NCBI RefSeq assembly: GCF_001011115.1
Contig: NZ_CP008874.1
Span: forward strand, 930,001-994,000
DNA: 64,000 nucleotides
Reading direction: 5' to 3'
DNA from: Halanaeroarchaeum sulfurireducens
GTDB taxonomy: Archaea; Halobacteriota; Halobacteria; Halobacteriales; Halobacteriaceae
Part shown: piece after piece, positions 43,253 through 51,672 of the stretch
Numbering within the stretch: the stretch's first letter is position 1
How the letters are laid out: the number at the start of each line of letters is the position of its first letter
Notes under the pieces: model-generated
The model's input: only the letters and a program-made list of their open reading frames with translations
What the model was told of the DNA's origin: nothing
The model's database searches: none
Position numbers and translations under genes: made by a program

Positions 43253-44341
43253 TCATCTCTTGGTAGTGTCTTCGTTTTCGAGGGAGACGTCGATCGGATC
43301 CTCGACATCGCCCATGACCGATTCGAGGAGATCCGTCACCGTCACCAGACCGATCACGGTTTCGTCCTCGACCACCAGCGCGAGTTCCTGATTCTCGGCC
43401 TGAAACAGGTCGATGGCATGGCTGACGTCCTCGTCGGCCGGGACCGTCAGTGGCGGTGCGGCGATTTTCTCGAAATCGAGTGAATCCGGCCCGGAATCGC
43501 AATAGAATTTGGCCAGTACCGGAACGTAGACGATTCCGCGAAAATCGGACAGGGCCTCCCCGATCAGCGGGTACCGCGTTTGTGGCTGGTTTGCGATGCG
43601 TTCGAGGTTCTCGTTGACGCTGGCGGCCGTCGAGAGTGCGACGATATCCTCGGCTGGAACCATGACCTCCCGTACCGGTTGCTCGCCAATCGTGAGCGCG
43701 TTCATGATTTCCTCACGCCGCTCCTCGGGAAGGTCGCCCTTGTCGAGAAGTGTTCCCAGCCGATTGCGCAACTCCGATCTCGTTTCGATGACGTCCTGTT
43801 CGGTCTCCAGCCAGGCGCCGGTCATCTCGACGCCGAACATTCGGAGCGTTCCCTTCGCGATCCCGTCTCCGAGCGCGATGATCGGTGAGAGGATGCGGTG
43901 GAACCAGTACAGCGGGATCGCGCCGTACTTCGACACCCATCGCGATCGCTCGACACCGAGATAGGTCGGAGTCTGTTCCCCGTGGGTCAGGTGGACGAGG
44001 TTGATCAGGAGAAACGCGAGGATGGCGCCCGACCCGATCGAGGCGAGCATCGAATCCGCAAACAGCGGTTCGAACATTGCCGCCAGCGCTGGCTCCGCGA
44101 CGATCCCGACGGCGATGCTCGATGCCGTAATACCGACCTGACACGACGTCAGGTACAGTTCGAGGTCCTGGGTCATCTCCCAGGCACGCTCGAGGCCGGG
44201 AGACGAGCGATCTCCGAGGAACTCGTCTTTATCGTACTGTCTGGCTCGCGTGAGTGCGAACTCGATGGCGACGAAAAAGCCGTTCGTGAGGATGAGGCCC
44301 ACGCCAGCGAGCAGACGGATGACGATTTCTATGGAATTCAT
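43253..44341 (-). CDS. CNNM (DUF21) and CBS-domain membrane protein
   Basis: A 362-aa protein of the CorC/CNNM-like type. The DUF21 membrane domain (about 1-190) has the opening LLAGVGLILTNGFFVAIEFALTRAR and the conserved SCQVGITASSIAVGIVAEP. Two CBS domains (about 215-350) carry VMVPAEDIVALS and ALVVEDETVIGLVTVTDLLES. The HlyC/CorC C-terminal domain is absent, so this is the shorter form. Relatives export or regulate Mg2+ and other divalent ions, with ATP-Mg binding at the CBS pair. The start is ATG 44341. Confidence 0.88.
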   Translation of the reverse strand: MNSIEIVIRLLAGVGLILTNGFFVAIEFALTRARQYDKDEFLGDRSSPGLERAWEMTQDLELYLTSCQVGITASSIAVGIVAEPALAAMFEPLFADSMLASIGSGAILAFLLINLVHLTHGEQTPTYLGVERSRWVSKYGAIPLYWFHRILSPIIALGDGIAKGTLRMFGVEMTGAWLETEQDVIETRSELRNRLGTLLDKGDLPEERREEIMNALTIGEQPVREVMVPAEDIVALSTAASVNENLERIANQPQTRYPLIGEALSDFRGIVYVPVLAKFYCDSGPDSLDFEKIAAPPLTVPADEDVSHAIDLFQAENQELALVVEDETVIGLVTVTDLLESVMGDVEDPIDVSLENEDTTKR

Positions 44342-44510
44342 GTGGATCGATCGGGCATCGATGTTATCGCATCGTAGGTCGGGGGCTCCCAGAGGGGGAG
44401 GTACACCCACCTCTCTCGTGATGGGGGAGCCCGATCACTGCCTGTGTTTTCATGTCGCTGCCCGCGTCATGTTATCCTGTCGGTGTCTCAATTGCCGTCC
44501 GATGTCGTAT

Positions 44511-44550
44511 CACCGCTTCGTGGTCTCAATCACCGCTTCGTGGTCTCAAT
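44511..44550. repeat. Perfect 20-bp tandem duplication upstream of helicase gene
   Basis: CACCGCTTCGTGGTCTCAAT occurs twice without spacer at 44511-44530 and 44531-44550. A degenerate relative (CGGTGTCTCAATTGCCG) is found near 44481-44497. The 20-bp step is not a multiple of three, suggesting the region is not coding. It lies in the divergent promoter region between the CNNM gene and the XPB-like helicase. Confidence 0.85.
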
Positions 44551-44615
44551 TGCTGGGGGACGGGACAGAGCCACCGGTCGTAACGGGCTTACTTCCCCAC
44601 CGACTATCCTCGCTC

Positions 44616-46454
44616 GTGACTCGGTCAGGAACGGATCCCGAAATTGCCCCTGGCGACGATGAGACGGCGGCCATCGAGTCGTTCCGGGACGCACTCGAGA
44701 GTGTCGAACGACCGATCGTGACCGCGAGTGACGTCGCCACCCACCTCGCCGTCTCCCAGTCGACCGCGAACGATCTGCTCGAGCGCCTCGTGGCAGCGGA
44801 CGAGGTCTCGCGTGTCGACGTCGGAAACGACCCGGTCGTCTTTTACGCTCGACGGTGGGCCGATTCGACCCGGCGCGAACGGGTCGTTCCCTTCCCGGAC
44901 CGCCACGAGATCGTCGTGGATCATCCCGACCAGTTTACGCGGGCCCAACTCTCGCAGTTCGCCCGTCTCGATACGACGAATGGGAACGCAGGCTACGTCT
45001 ACGAGGTGCGTCGGGAGGACGTCTGGGCCGCCCCGCACGATTCCTTTTCCCGCCTCCGGTCGACCGTGCGCGAGGTTCTCGGCGGCGAGGAACCGACGTT
45101 CGAGGAGTGGATGGAATCGCAGTGGAACCGGGCCAGGCAGTTCACCCTCAGGACACACGAGGACGGATACACGGTGCTGGAGGCCGAGAGCGACTCGCTG
45201 ATGGGCAACGTCGCCCGCGAGGAACTCGGCGACGAGCACCTCCACGCGCCAATCGACGACGACACGAGCTGGGTCGTGGAGGGAGCCGAAGCCGAGATCA
45301 AACGACTGCTGTACGACACCGGCTATCCCGTGCGAGACGAACGCGACCTCGACGAGGGCGACGATCTCGACGTTTCGATCCACCTCGAACTGCGGCCGTA
45401 CCAACGCGACTGGGTCGATCGCTTTCTCGACGCGGGCTCAGGCGTCCTGGTCGGTCCCGCCGGGAGTGGGAAGACCGTCGCCGCGCTGGGTGTCGTCGCC
45501 GCGCTCGAATTGGAGACACTGGTCCTCGTTCCGAGTCGAGAACTCGCGGGCCAGTGGCACGAAGAACTGCTACGACATACCGACCTGGCCCCAGCCGACG
45601 TCGGGGAGTATCACGGTGGCACGAAGGACGTCCGCCCCGTCACGATCGCGACCTACCAGATCGCGAGTATGGATCGCCACCGGGGACTGTTCGACAGCCG
45701 CCGGTGGGGTCTCATCGTGTACGACGAGGCCCACCAGGTGCCGGCCCCCGTGAACCGACTGACCACTGACCTCCAGGGCCGCCATCGGCTCGGGCTGACC
45801 GCCTCGCCGGTGCGCGAGGACGACCTGGAACGCGATATTTACACGCTCATCGGTCCCCCGATCGGCACGGACTGGGACGCATTGTTCGAAGCCGGGTTCG
45901 TCGAAGAGCCCGCCGTCGAGATCCGGTACGTGCCCTGGCGGGATGAGGCAGCCAAGTCAGAGTACGGCGACGCATCGCGACATCGACAGCGACAGCTGGC
46001 AGCCACGAACCCCGCGAAGATCGACGCCGTCCGCGACGCCCTTGCCGAGCGACCCGACGCGAACGCCCTCGTCTTCGTCGAGTACCTCGACCAGGGTGAC
46101 GCCCTCGCCGAGGCACTCGACGTGCCGTTCATCAGTGGGGAGACGCCCCACGCCGAGCGAGCGAGCCTGTTCCAGGCGTTCCGCCGCGGCGATCTGGAAA
46201 CTCTCATCGTCTCGCGCGTCGGGGACGAGGGCATCGACCTGCCGAACGCGGAACTCGGAATCGTCGCCTCGGGGCTTGGTGGATCCCGCCGGCAGGGAAC
46301 CCAGCGAGCGGGGCGGACGATGCGTCCCTCGGGGAACGCCGAGGTCGTCGTCCTCGCTACCCAGGGATCCAGAGAGGAGGACTTCGCCCTGCAGCAGATG
46401 CACCACCTGGCGAGCAAGGGCGTCCCGGTTACCGAACGAACCCTCGCCGACTGA
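44616..46454 (+). CDS. XPB/Rad25-like DNA helicase
   Basis: A superfamily 2 helicase. The N-terminal 90 residues hold a winged-HTH-like stretch (VTASDVATHLAVSQSTANDLLERLV). A damage-recognition-like domain is followed by LRPYQRDWVDRFL. The motor has Walker A GPAGSGKTVAALG (near residue 281), DEAH as YDEAHQVPAP (near 368), LTASPVREDDLE, and in the second lobe the EYLDQGDALAE and GEQ-like RVGDEGIDLP and QRAGRTMRPSG motifs. The frame stays open to 44250, but that part overlaps the neighbour's promoter and contains a 20-bp tandem duplication. GTG 44616 is chosen; ATG 44502 and TTG 44550 are alternatives. Role in repair or transcription-coupled processes is likely. Confidence 0.88.
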   Translation: MTRSGTDPEIAPGDDETAAIESFRDALESVERPIVTASDVATHLAVSQSTANDLLERLVAADEVSRVDVGNDPVVFYARRWADSTRRERVVPFPDRHEIVVDHPDQFTRAQLSQFARLDTTNGNAGYVYEVRREDVWAAPHDSFSRLRSTVREVLGGEEPTFEEWMESQWNRARQFTLRTHEDGYTVLEAESDSLMGNVAREELGDEHLHAPIDDDTSWVVEGAEAEIKRLLYDTGYPVRDERDLDEGDDLDVSIHLELRPYQRDWVDRFLDAGSGVLVGPAGSGKTVAALGVVAALELETLVLVPSRELAGQWHEELLRHTDLAPADVGEYHGGTKDVRPVTIATYQIASMDRHRGLFDSRRWGLIVYDEAHQVPAPVNRLTTDLQGRHRLGLTASPVREDDLERDIYTLIGPPIGTDWDALFEAGFVEEPAVEIRYVPWRDEAAKSEYGDASRHRQRQLAATNPAKIDAVRDALAERPDANALVFVEYLDQGDALAEALDVPFISGETPHAERASLFQAFRRGDLETLIVSRVGDEGIDLPNAELGIVASGLGGSRRQGTQRAGRTMRPSGNAEVVVLATQGSREEDFALQQMHHLASKGVPVTERTLAD

Positions 46455-46514
46455 GGCCTCCCGATCCGGTCCAAATGCTACACGTTTTTCACCGCGATCG
46501 ACCAAGATCGAAGA

Positions 46515-47525
46515 ATGACGACTCCCGACGCGATCGATCTCGATTTCGTTTCCCTCGGCTCGACGGGCATCCAGACGAGCGAACTGCAGTTCGGAACCTG
46601 GCGGTTCGGCAAGGAGACCGAGACGGGAACCGTCGAGATCGAAGAAGAACGAGCGGACGCCCTCCTCGACACGTACGCGGCCGCAGGCGGGCGATTCATA
46701 GACACTGCCGACGTGTACGGCGGCGGCAAGAGCGAGCGGTGGATCGGGAGCTGGCTCGAGGACAGAAACCGGGAACGGTACACGATCGCGTCGAAGATCT
46801 ACTGGCAGATCCGTGACGGCGATCCGAACAGTGGGGGCACCAACCGAAAGAACCTTCGCCACCGCCTGGACGGCGTGCTCGATCGGCTTGGGACAGATTA
46901 CGTGGACGTTTTGTACATCCATCGATGGGATGACGAGACCCCAACGCGTGAGATGATGCGGACCCTCGATCGGTTCGTTCGCGAGGGCAACGTCCACTAT
47001 CTCGGCGCATCGACCCTGCGACCGAACGCCTGGAAGGTGGCGAAGGCGAACGAGATCGCCATCCGGGAGGGCTGGGAGCCGTTCACCGTCGTCCAGCCCC
47101 GGTACAACCTGGCCGATCGCGAGATTGAGGGCGACTATCTGGAGATGAGTCGCGACTACGGTCTCGGCGTCTGCCCCTGGAGCCCGCTCGGTCAGGGATT
47201 CCTGACCGGCAAGTACTCTCGAGAGAACGGACTCCTCGGGGAATCGCGGGTCGCTGGCTCGTCGCGATTCGAGGAGTCGTACCTAACGGAGGCAAACTTT
47301 GACCTCCTCGACGAACTCGAGGCCGTGGCGGACGACGTTGGTGCGACCCCCGCGCAGACGGCTATCGCCTGGCTCATGCACCGACCCGGAGTGACGGCGC
47401 CTATCCTCGGGGCACGAACGGTCGAACAACTCGAGGAGAATCTTGGTGCAGCGACGGTCGAACTGGACGCCGAACAGATGCGGCGGTTATCGGACGCGAA
47501 GGCGGGACCGTACCACCGACTCTAG
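46515..47525 (+). CDS. Aldo/keto reductase
   Basis: A 336-aa TIM-barrel NADPH-dependent oxidoreductase. The catalytic tetrad is visible: Asp in FIDTADVYGGGKSE and its Tyr, Lys in TIASKIY and His in VLYIHRWD. The coenzyme-binding stretch WSPLGQGFLTGKY and the C-terminal TAPILGARTVEQLEENL are typical of the AKR11/12-like subgroup. The carbonyl substrate cannot be told. Its last bases overlap the stop of the convergent phosphatase-fold gene by 4 bp. Confidence 0.92.
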   Translation: MTTPDAIDLDFVSLGSTGIQTSELQFGTWRFGKETETGTVEIEEERADALLDTYAAAGGRFIDTADVYGGGKSERWIGSWLEDRNRERYTIASKIYWQIRDGDPNSGGTNRKNLRHRLDGVLDRLGTDYVDVLYIHRWDDETPTREMMRTLDRFVREGNVHYLGASTLRPNAWKVAKANEIAIREGWEPFTVVQPRYNLADREIEGDYLEMSRDYGLGVCPWSPLGQGFLTGKYSRENGLLGESRVAGSSRFEESYLTEANFDLLDELEAVADDVGATPAQTAIAWLMHRPGVTAPILGARTVEQLEENLGAATVELDAEQMRRLSDAKAGPYHRL

Positions 47526-48400
47526 TGGACCTCGTCGACGACGAGCCACGGCACCTCGATCAGCGCCGGGATGGGCGTCTCGACGTGGTGTTCCCAGATG
47601 CCTTGCTCCCCGAACGCTTCGCCGTGGTCGGATGTGATGACGACCGTGCCCTCGAGGTCGTCGGCGAGGGTGGCCGCCGCCTCGAACCCCTCCCGGAGGT
47701 TGTCTTCGTAATACCGTTCGAGGGTTTCCCTGGTCCCGTCAGTTCCCACGTCGAAGACGCTCGACGGGTCGAGCTCCACCAGCATCCCCACTTTCATGGC
47801 GAGCTCGCTTTGCTCCAGGAACCGCTCGATGTGGGGTTTGACAGGGTCGATAAGCGGAGACAGGATGCCGCCATTGGTTCCCTGATCGTGTCCTTCCGCC
47901 TTCGCCTCCTCGAAACTCTTCCGGATCGTATTCACTTTTCTACCGGTCCCGTGGGCGATGAACGGGGCGTGAGGTTGCATATAGTGGACGACCGTTCGTT
48001 CATTGCTCTGCACCTCGTCCCAGTGATTGCGGACGTACTGGTTGACGTCGGCCGGGAGCACTGTCCCGAGGTCGTCGTCCCAGACCTCGTCCCAGACGTC
48101 GTGAATGGTTGCGATATGGTCGGTCGAGGTCCAGCTCGAATCGAAACTTGCCCCCCACTCCATCTCGTCCAGCGGAATGCCCAGTCCGTTGATGAAGGGA
48201 TTCGCAGAGAAGTACGTGATGTCGTGGTCGTCCTGAAACGTCTTGGCCGCCCACTCCGGCGTCGCGGACCCAAGGCTCTCCCGCTTTTCCAGGTCACCGT
48301 CGACGTAATCGCGGTATACCGATTCGAAGGTGTCGTATCGGCAGGCGTCGAGGACGATCAAGTGATCCCATTCGCTATCGGTGACGGCTTGACGTTTCAT
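47522..48400 (-). CDS. Alkaline-phosphatase-fold hydrolase (sulfatase-like)
   Basis: A 292-aa protein with the metal sites of the alkaline phosphatase superfamily: DHLIVLDACRYDTFE near the N-terminus, VVHYMQPHAPF in the middle, and VVITSDHGEAFGEQGIWEHH near the end. The usual sulfatase Cys/Ser-x-Pro-x-Arg is not seen, so it is unlikely to be a formylglycine sulfatase. A phosphodiesterase or phosphotransferase on a glycan or lipid is more probable. It shares this envelope cluster with a flippase-like protein upstream (64 bp apart, same strand) and a larger homologue at 49584. Confidence 0.8.
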   Translation of the reverse strand: MKRQAVTDSEWDHLIVLDACRYDTFESVYRDYVDGDLEKRESLGSATPEWAAKTFQDDHDITYFSANPFINGLGIPLDEMEWGASFDSSWTSTDHIATIHDVWDEVWDDDLGTVLPADVNQYVRNHWDEVQSNERTVVHYMQPHAPFIAHGTGRKVNTIRKSFEEAKAEGHDQGTNGGILSPLIDPVKPHIERFLEQSELAMKVGMLVELDPSSVFDVGTDGTRETLERYYEDNLREGFEAAATLADDLEGTVVITSDHGEAFGEQGIWEHHVETPIPALIEVPWLVVDEVH

Positions 48401-48464
48401 AGCGGGATGACACGTACGTGTCGGTAGGGAGACCGACGCCTAAAGCCTATGTGATATCCGGTGG

Positions 48465-49487
48465 TCACGCCATCACGTCGACTCCGTACGCCGTCGCGGA
48501 CACGCCGCCCAGCGCCACGGGCATCCAGTAGATGGCGACCCGAAAGACCAGGACCGCAGCGGTCACCACAGCCGCTTCGATACCGGTGATCGGGACGAGC
48601 AGGCCGACGAACGCCGCCTCGATTCCCCCGAGCCCCCCTGGAAGCGGGGTCATTCCGGCGAGATTCGCAAGCGGGATGACGAACAGCGCCACGACGACGG
48701 GAACGTCGTGACCGACCGCCGCGAACGCGGCAAGGAGCGCGGCGGCCTGCAACAGCCAGCCGGCCGTCGAGAGGGTGAGCGCTAGCGCGAGTCTCCGTCG
48801 GTCCGTCGCGACGACCTCCACGTTGCCGAAGAATCGTTCCATCCGGTCGACGATCTCGTCTTCGGTCACTGTGAGCGACGTGAATGGTCCCCAGCGTACC
48901 CGATCCAGTCCACCGGCGATCGGTCCGGCGATCCGGTCGACCAGCGCGTCGCGGTGTCGCCAGACGAGAGTGAACGTCACGACGATGGCAACCACGAGGA
49001 CGATAACCGACCCGACTGCCGCATTCAGTTCGGTACCGAGCGTGACCGAACTCGCATAGACGCCGACGGCGAGGAACACGATACCGACCGAGGAGACGAC
49101 GTTCAACACGTCGACGCTCGCGATGGAGACCAGGCCACGCTCGTACCGTGTCCCGGTAACGTTCGAGACCAGGAGCGCCGTCACGGGTTCACCGCCCGCC
49201 TGACCGAACGGCGTGACGTTGTTCGCGAAGACGGCGGCCGCGTAGACGAGAAAGGACGTTGGCAGGGAGACGGTGACGTCCATCGTCGCCAGGACCGTCC
49301 GAAGCGTGCCAGCCCACGCCAGAAGCCAGACGAGCGCGAAGCCGAGTGTCACAGCGAGCAACACGGGATCGGCCCGTCCGATGGCCGTTTTCACTCGATT
49401 GACGTCGACGAGCATCAGGAGCACGACAATAAGGACTCCAGCGCCGGCAAAACCGAGGACGACGGCTCGCCTGTCGTCCCCGTTCAT
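48465..49487 (-). CDS. Flippase-like integral membrane protein (UPF0104/LPG-synthase TM family)
   Basis: A 340-aa protein with about eight helices, belonging to the AglD/MprF transmembrane-like family. Conserved features are TSFLVYAAAVFANNVTPFGQAGGEPVTALLV (helix 3 and loop) and the late PLANLAGMTPLPGGLGGIEAAFVGLL motif. Relatives move or synthesise glycolipids in the envelope. It is next to two phosphatase-fold enzymes, a DedA protein and an arylsulfotransferase-like protein, so a role in surface lipid or glycan modification is plausible. It is divergent from the gene at 49584. Confidence 0.85.
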   Translation of the reverse strand: MNGDDRRAVVLGFAGAGVLIVVLLMLVDVNRVKTAIGRADPVLLAVTLGFALVWLLAWAGTLRTVLATMDVTVSLPTSFLVYAAAVFANNVTPFGQAGGEPVTALLVSNVTGTRYERGLVSIASVDVLNVVSSVGIVFLAVGVYASSVTLGTELNAAVGSVIVLVVAIVVTFTLVWRHRDALVDRIAGPIAGGLDRVRWGPFTSLTVTEDEIVDRMERFFGNVEVVATDRRRLALALTLSTAGWLLQAAALLAAFAAVGHDVPVVVALFVIPLANLAGMTPLPGGLGGIEAAFVGLLVPITGIEAAVVTAAVLVFRVAIYWMPVALGGVSATAYGVDVMA

Positions 49488-49583
49488 ACCAGGGATCTGG
49501 AGTCCCCACTACGAAATCGTTTGGATTCGTTCCGACGTGGACGACCGGGTGATTTATCTGTTGCTCACGGTGAGACATGGATA

Positions 49584-51146
49584 ATGAACGACGGGTCCCC
49601 TGAGAACGTCCTCTTCATCGTCCTCGACACCGTCCGGAAGGACCGTCTCGGCCCGTACGGGTACGGTCGAGACACGACGCCAAATCTCTCGGCCTTCGCC
49701 GAGGAAGCGACCGTCTTCGAGTCGGCCATCGCCCCCGCGCCCTGGACGCTTCCGGTCCACGCCTCGATGTTTACGGGCCTCTATCCGAGCCAACACGGTG
49801 CTGATCAGGAGAGTCCCTATCTCGAGGGTGCCCAGACCCTCGCCACGACGCTGTCCAACGCCGGATACGACACCGCCGCGTATTCGTCGAACGCCTGGAT
49901 TACGCCCTACACGAACCTCACCGAGGGGTTCGACGATGGCGATACGTTTTTTGAGGTCATGCCCGGAGACTATCTCTCGGGTCCGCTCTCCCGGATCTGG
50001 AAGGCGATGAACGACAGCGAGCGCCTTCGCGATCTCGCGTCGGGCGCGGTCCAGTTCGGGGCGAAGATCCACGAATACCTTGCCAGCGGTGACGGCGCGG
50101 ACACGAAGACGCCGTCGGTCATCGACAACACCACCGAGTTCGTGGCGGGAAGCGACGCCGAGGAGGGGTGGTTCGCGTTCATCAACCTGATGGACGCACA
50201 TCTGCCGTACTATCCGCCGGAGGAGTACCGACAGCGGTTCGCTCCGGACGCGGATCCGGACGCCGTCACGCAAAATTCGAAGACGTACAATTCAGGAGCC
50301 AGGGAGATCGACGATGCGGAGTGGGCAGATATTCGGGCGCTGTACGATGCCGAGATCGCTCACATGGACGCTCAACTCGGCCGACTCTTCGACTGGCTGA
50401 AGCAGACTGGCCGGTGGGAGAACACGACTGTCATCGTCTGTGCCGACCACGGTGAACTGCACGGCGAGCACGACCTGTACGGCCACGAATTTTCCCTCTA
50501 CGACGAACTGATCAACGTTCCGCTCATGGTCAAACACCCTGCGCTCGACCGGGAGCGTCGGGACGAGACCGTCGAATTACTGGATCTCTATCACACGGTG
50601 TTACACGCGACCGACGTCGTCCCGACGAACGCGCCGACCACCGGGGTAGACGACGGTCGCGTGGTCGAATTCGACCGGACCAGATCACTTTTCGAGGACA
50701 CTTATCGGCAATTCGATGACGTCGACACCCCCGATCCCGGACAGCGAGCGAACGGCGACGCCGATCGCGACTACGCCTTCGCGGAGTACGCCCAGCCGGT
50801 CATCGAACTCCACCACCTGGAGGAGAAGGCCGCGGACGCCGGGATCGCCATCCCCGACGATCACAGGGCGCGCGCCAGGCTCCGGACGGCCCGGAGTCAC
50901 GCGGGCAAATTCATCCGGGCGGACCGCATTCCCGACGAGGGATTCGACCTACGGGAGGATCCCGACGAGTCCCGCCCGCTGGATACGACCGACGACGCCG
51001 TCGCTGCGGCCGAACGGGTACTTTCCACGTTCGAATCGGCAACGGGCGGGGCGTGGACGGAGGCCGTCGACGGTCGGGCGGACGCACTCGACGACGCGGA
51101 CGAGAAGCTTCAACAGCGGCTGAGCGACCTCGGGTACATGGAGTAG
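49584..51146 (+). CDS. Sulfatase-like hydrolase with Thr in the nucleophile position
   Basis: A 520-aa alkaline-phosphatase-superfamily enzyme. It opens NVLFIVLDTVRKDRLGPYGY, binds metal through DTVR and later through VIVCADHGELHGEHDLYGHE. The nucleophile region reads APAPWTLPVHASMFTG, so the position filled by Cys or Ser in true sulfatases is Thr. This is the pattern of phospho- and phosphonotransferases such as LtaS-like enzymes. The long frame upstream to 48954 is a shadow of the neighbouring gene; ATG 49584 begins the family consensus. A TATA-like TTTATC near 49553 fits. The DedA gene follows after one base. Confidence 0.87.
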   Translation: MNDGSPENVLFIVLDTVRKDRLGPYGYGRDTTPNLSAFAEEATVFESAIAPAPWTLPVHASMFTGLYPSQHGADQESPYLEGAQTLATTLSNAGYDTAAYSSNAWITPYTNLTEGFDDGDTFFEVMPGDYLSGPLSRIWKAMNDSERLRDLASGAVQFGAKIHEYLASGDGADTKTPSVIDNTTEFVAGSDAEEGWFAFINLMDAHLPYYPPEEYRQRFAPDADPDAVTQNSKTYNSGAREIDDAEWADIRALYDAEIAHMDAQLGRLFDWLKQTGRWENTTVIVCADHGELHGEHDLYGHEFSLYDELINVPLMVKHPALDRERRDETVELLDLYHTVLHATDVVPTNAPTTGVDDGRVVEFDRTRSLFEDTYRQFDDVDTPDPGQRANGDADRDYAFAEYAQPVIELHHLEEKAADAGIAIPDDHRARARLRTARSHAGKFIRADRIPDEGFDLREDPDESRPLDTTDDAVAAAERVLSTFESATGGAWTEAVDGRADALDDADEKLQQRLSDLGYME

Positions 51147-51147
51147 G

Positions 51148-51672
51148 ATGCTCGTCGCACAACTCTCGGAAACGCCGTCGTGGCTCGACGCGATGTTGAC
51201 CTCCGAGCTCGGGTTGCTCGTGTTGTTTGGCATCAGCATCCTCGAGGGAATCATGCTGTTGCGCTTTATGCCGAGTGAGCTGGTCGTGCCGAGCGCGTTA
51301 TTGCTCATCGGTTCCTCGATACCGGAGGTGGTGGCCATCGTCGCCCTCGCCGTCGTGGGGACGACCATCGGTCAGACGGTTCTGTTTTATATCGCACGAC
51401 GTGGGGGTCGCGAGTACCTGCTGCAGAAGGGCTGGGTCCCGCTGAACGAGTCCCGACTCGACCGGGTGGACGGCTGGTTCGACCGCTGGGGGGTACTCGC
51501 CGTTCCGGTGACCAACACGATGCTGTTCGTTCGCGGACTGTTGACGGTGCCCGCCGGCCTCTCGGACATGGACGGACGCGTCTTCGTCGTGCTATCGGCG
51601 ATCGGTTCGCTCTCCTTTCAGACCATCCTGGCGCTCCTGTACCTGCTGGCAGGCGAAGTGATTGCCCTGTGA
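51148..51672 (+). CDS. DedA/VTT-family membrane protein
   Basis: A 174-aa DedA-like protein with the family loop motif LRFMPSELVVPSALLL and the conserved TNTMLFVRGLLTVPAGLSDMDGRVF stretch; about four helices. DedA proteins recycle lipid carriers such as undecaprenyl or dolichyl phosphate across the membrane. That role fits the neighbouring lipid or glycan genes. It begins one base after the stop of the hydrolase gene, so the two are co-transcribed. Its stop directly abuts the stop of the convergent gene at 51673. Confidence 0.85.
   Translation: MLVAQLSETPSWLDAMLTSELGLLVLFGISILEGIMLLRFMPSELVVPSALLLIGSSIPEVVAIVALAVVGTTIGQTVLFYIARRGGREYLLQKGWVPLNESRLDRVDGWFDRWGVLAVPVTNTMLFVRGLLTVPAGLSDMDGRVFVVLSAIGSLSFQTILALLYLLAGEVIAL

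Noticed and set aside
48954-49583. 210-codon N-terminal extension of the hydrolase at 49584
   Set aside because: It is antisense to the flippase-like gene, very charged and repetitive, and the enzyme fold starts at ATG 49584.
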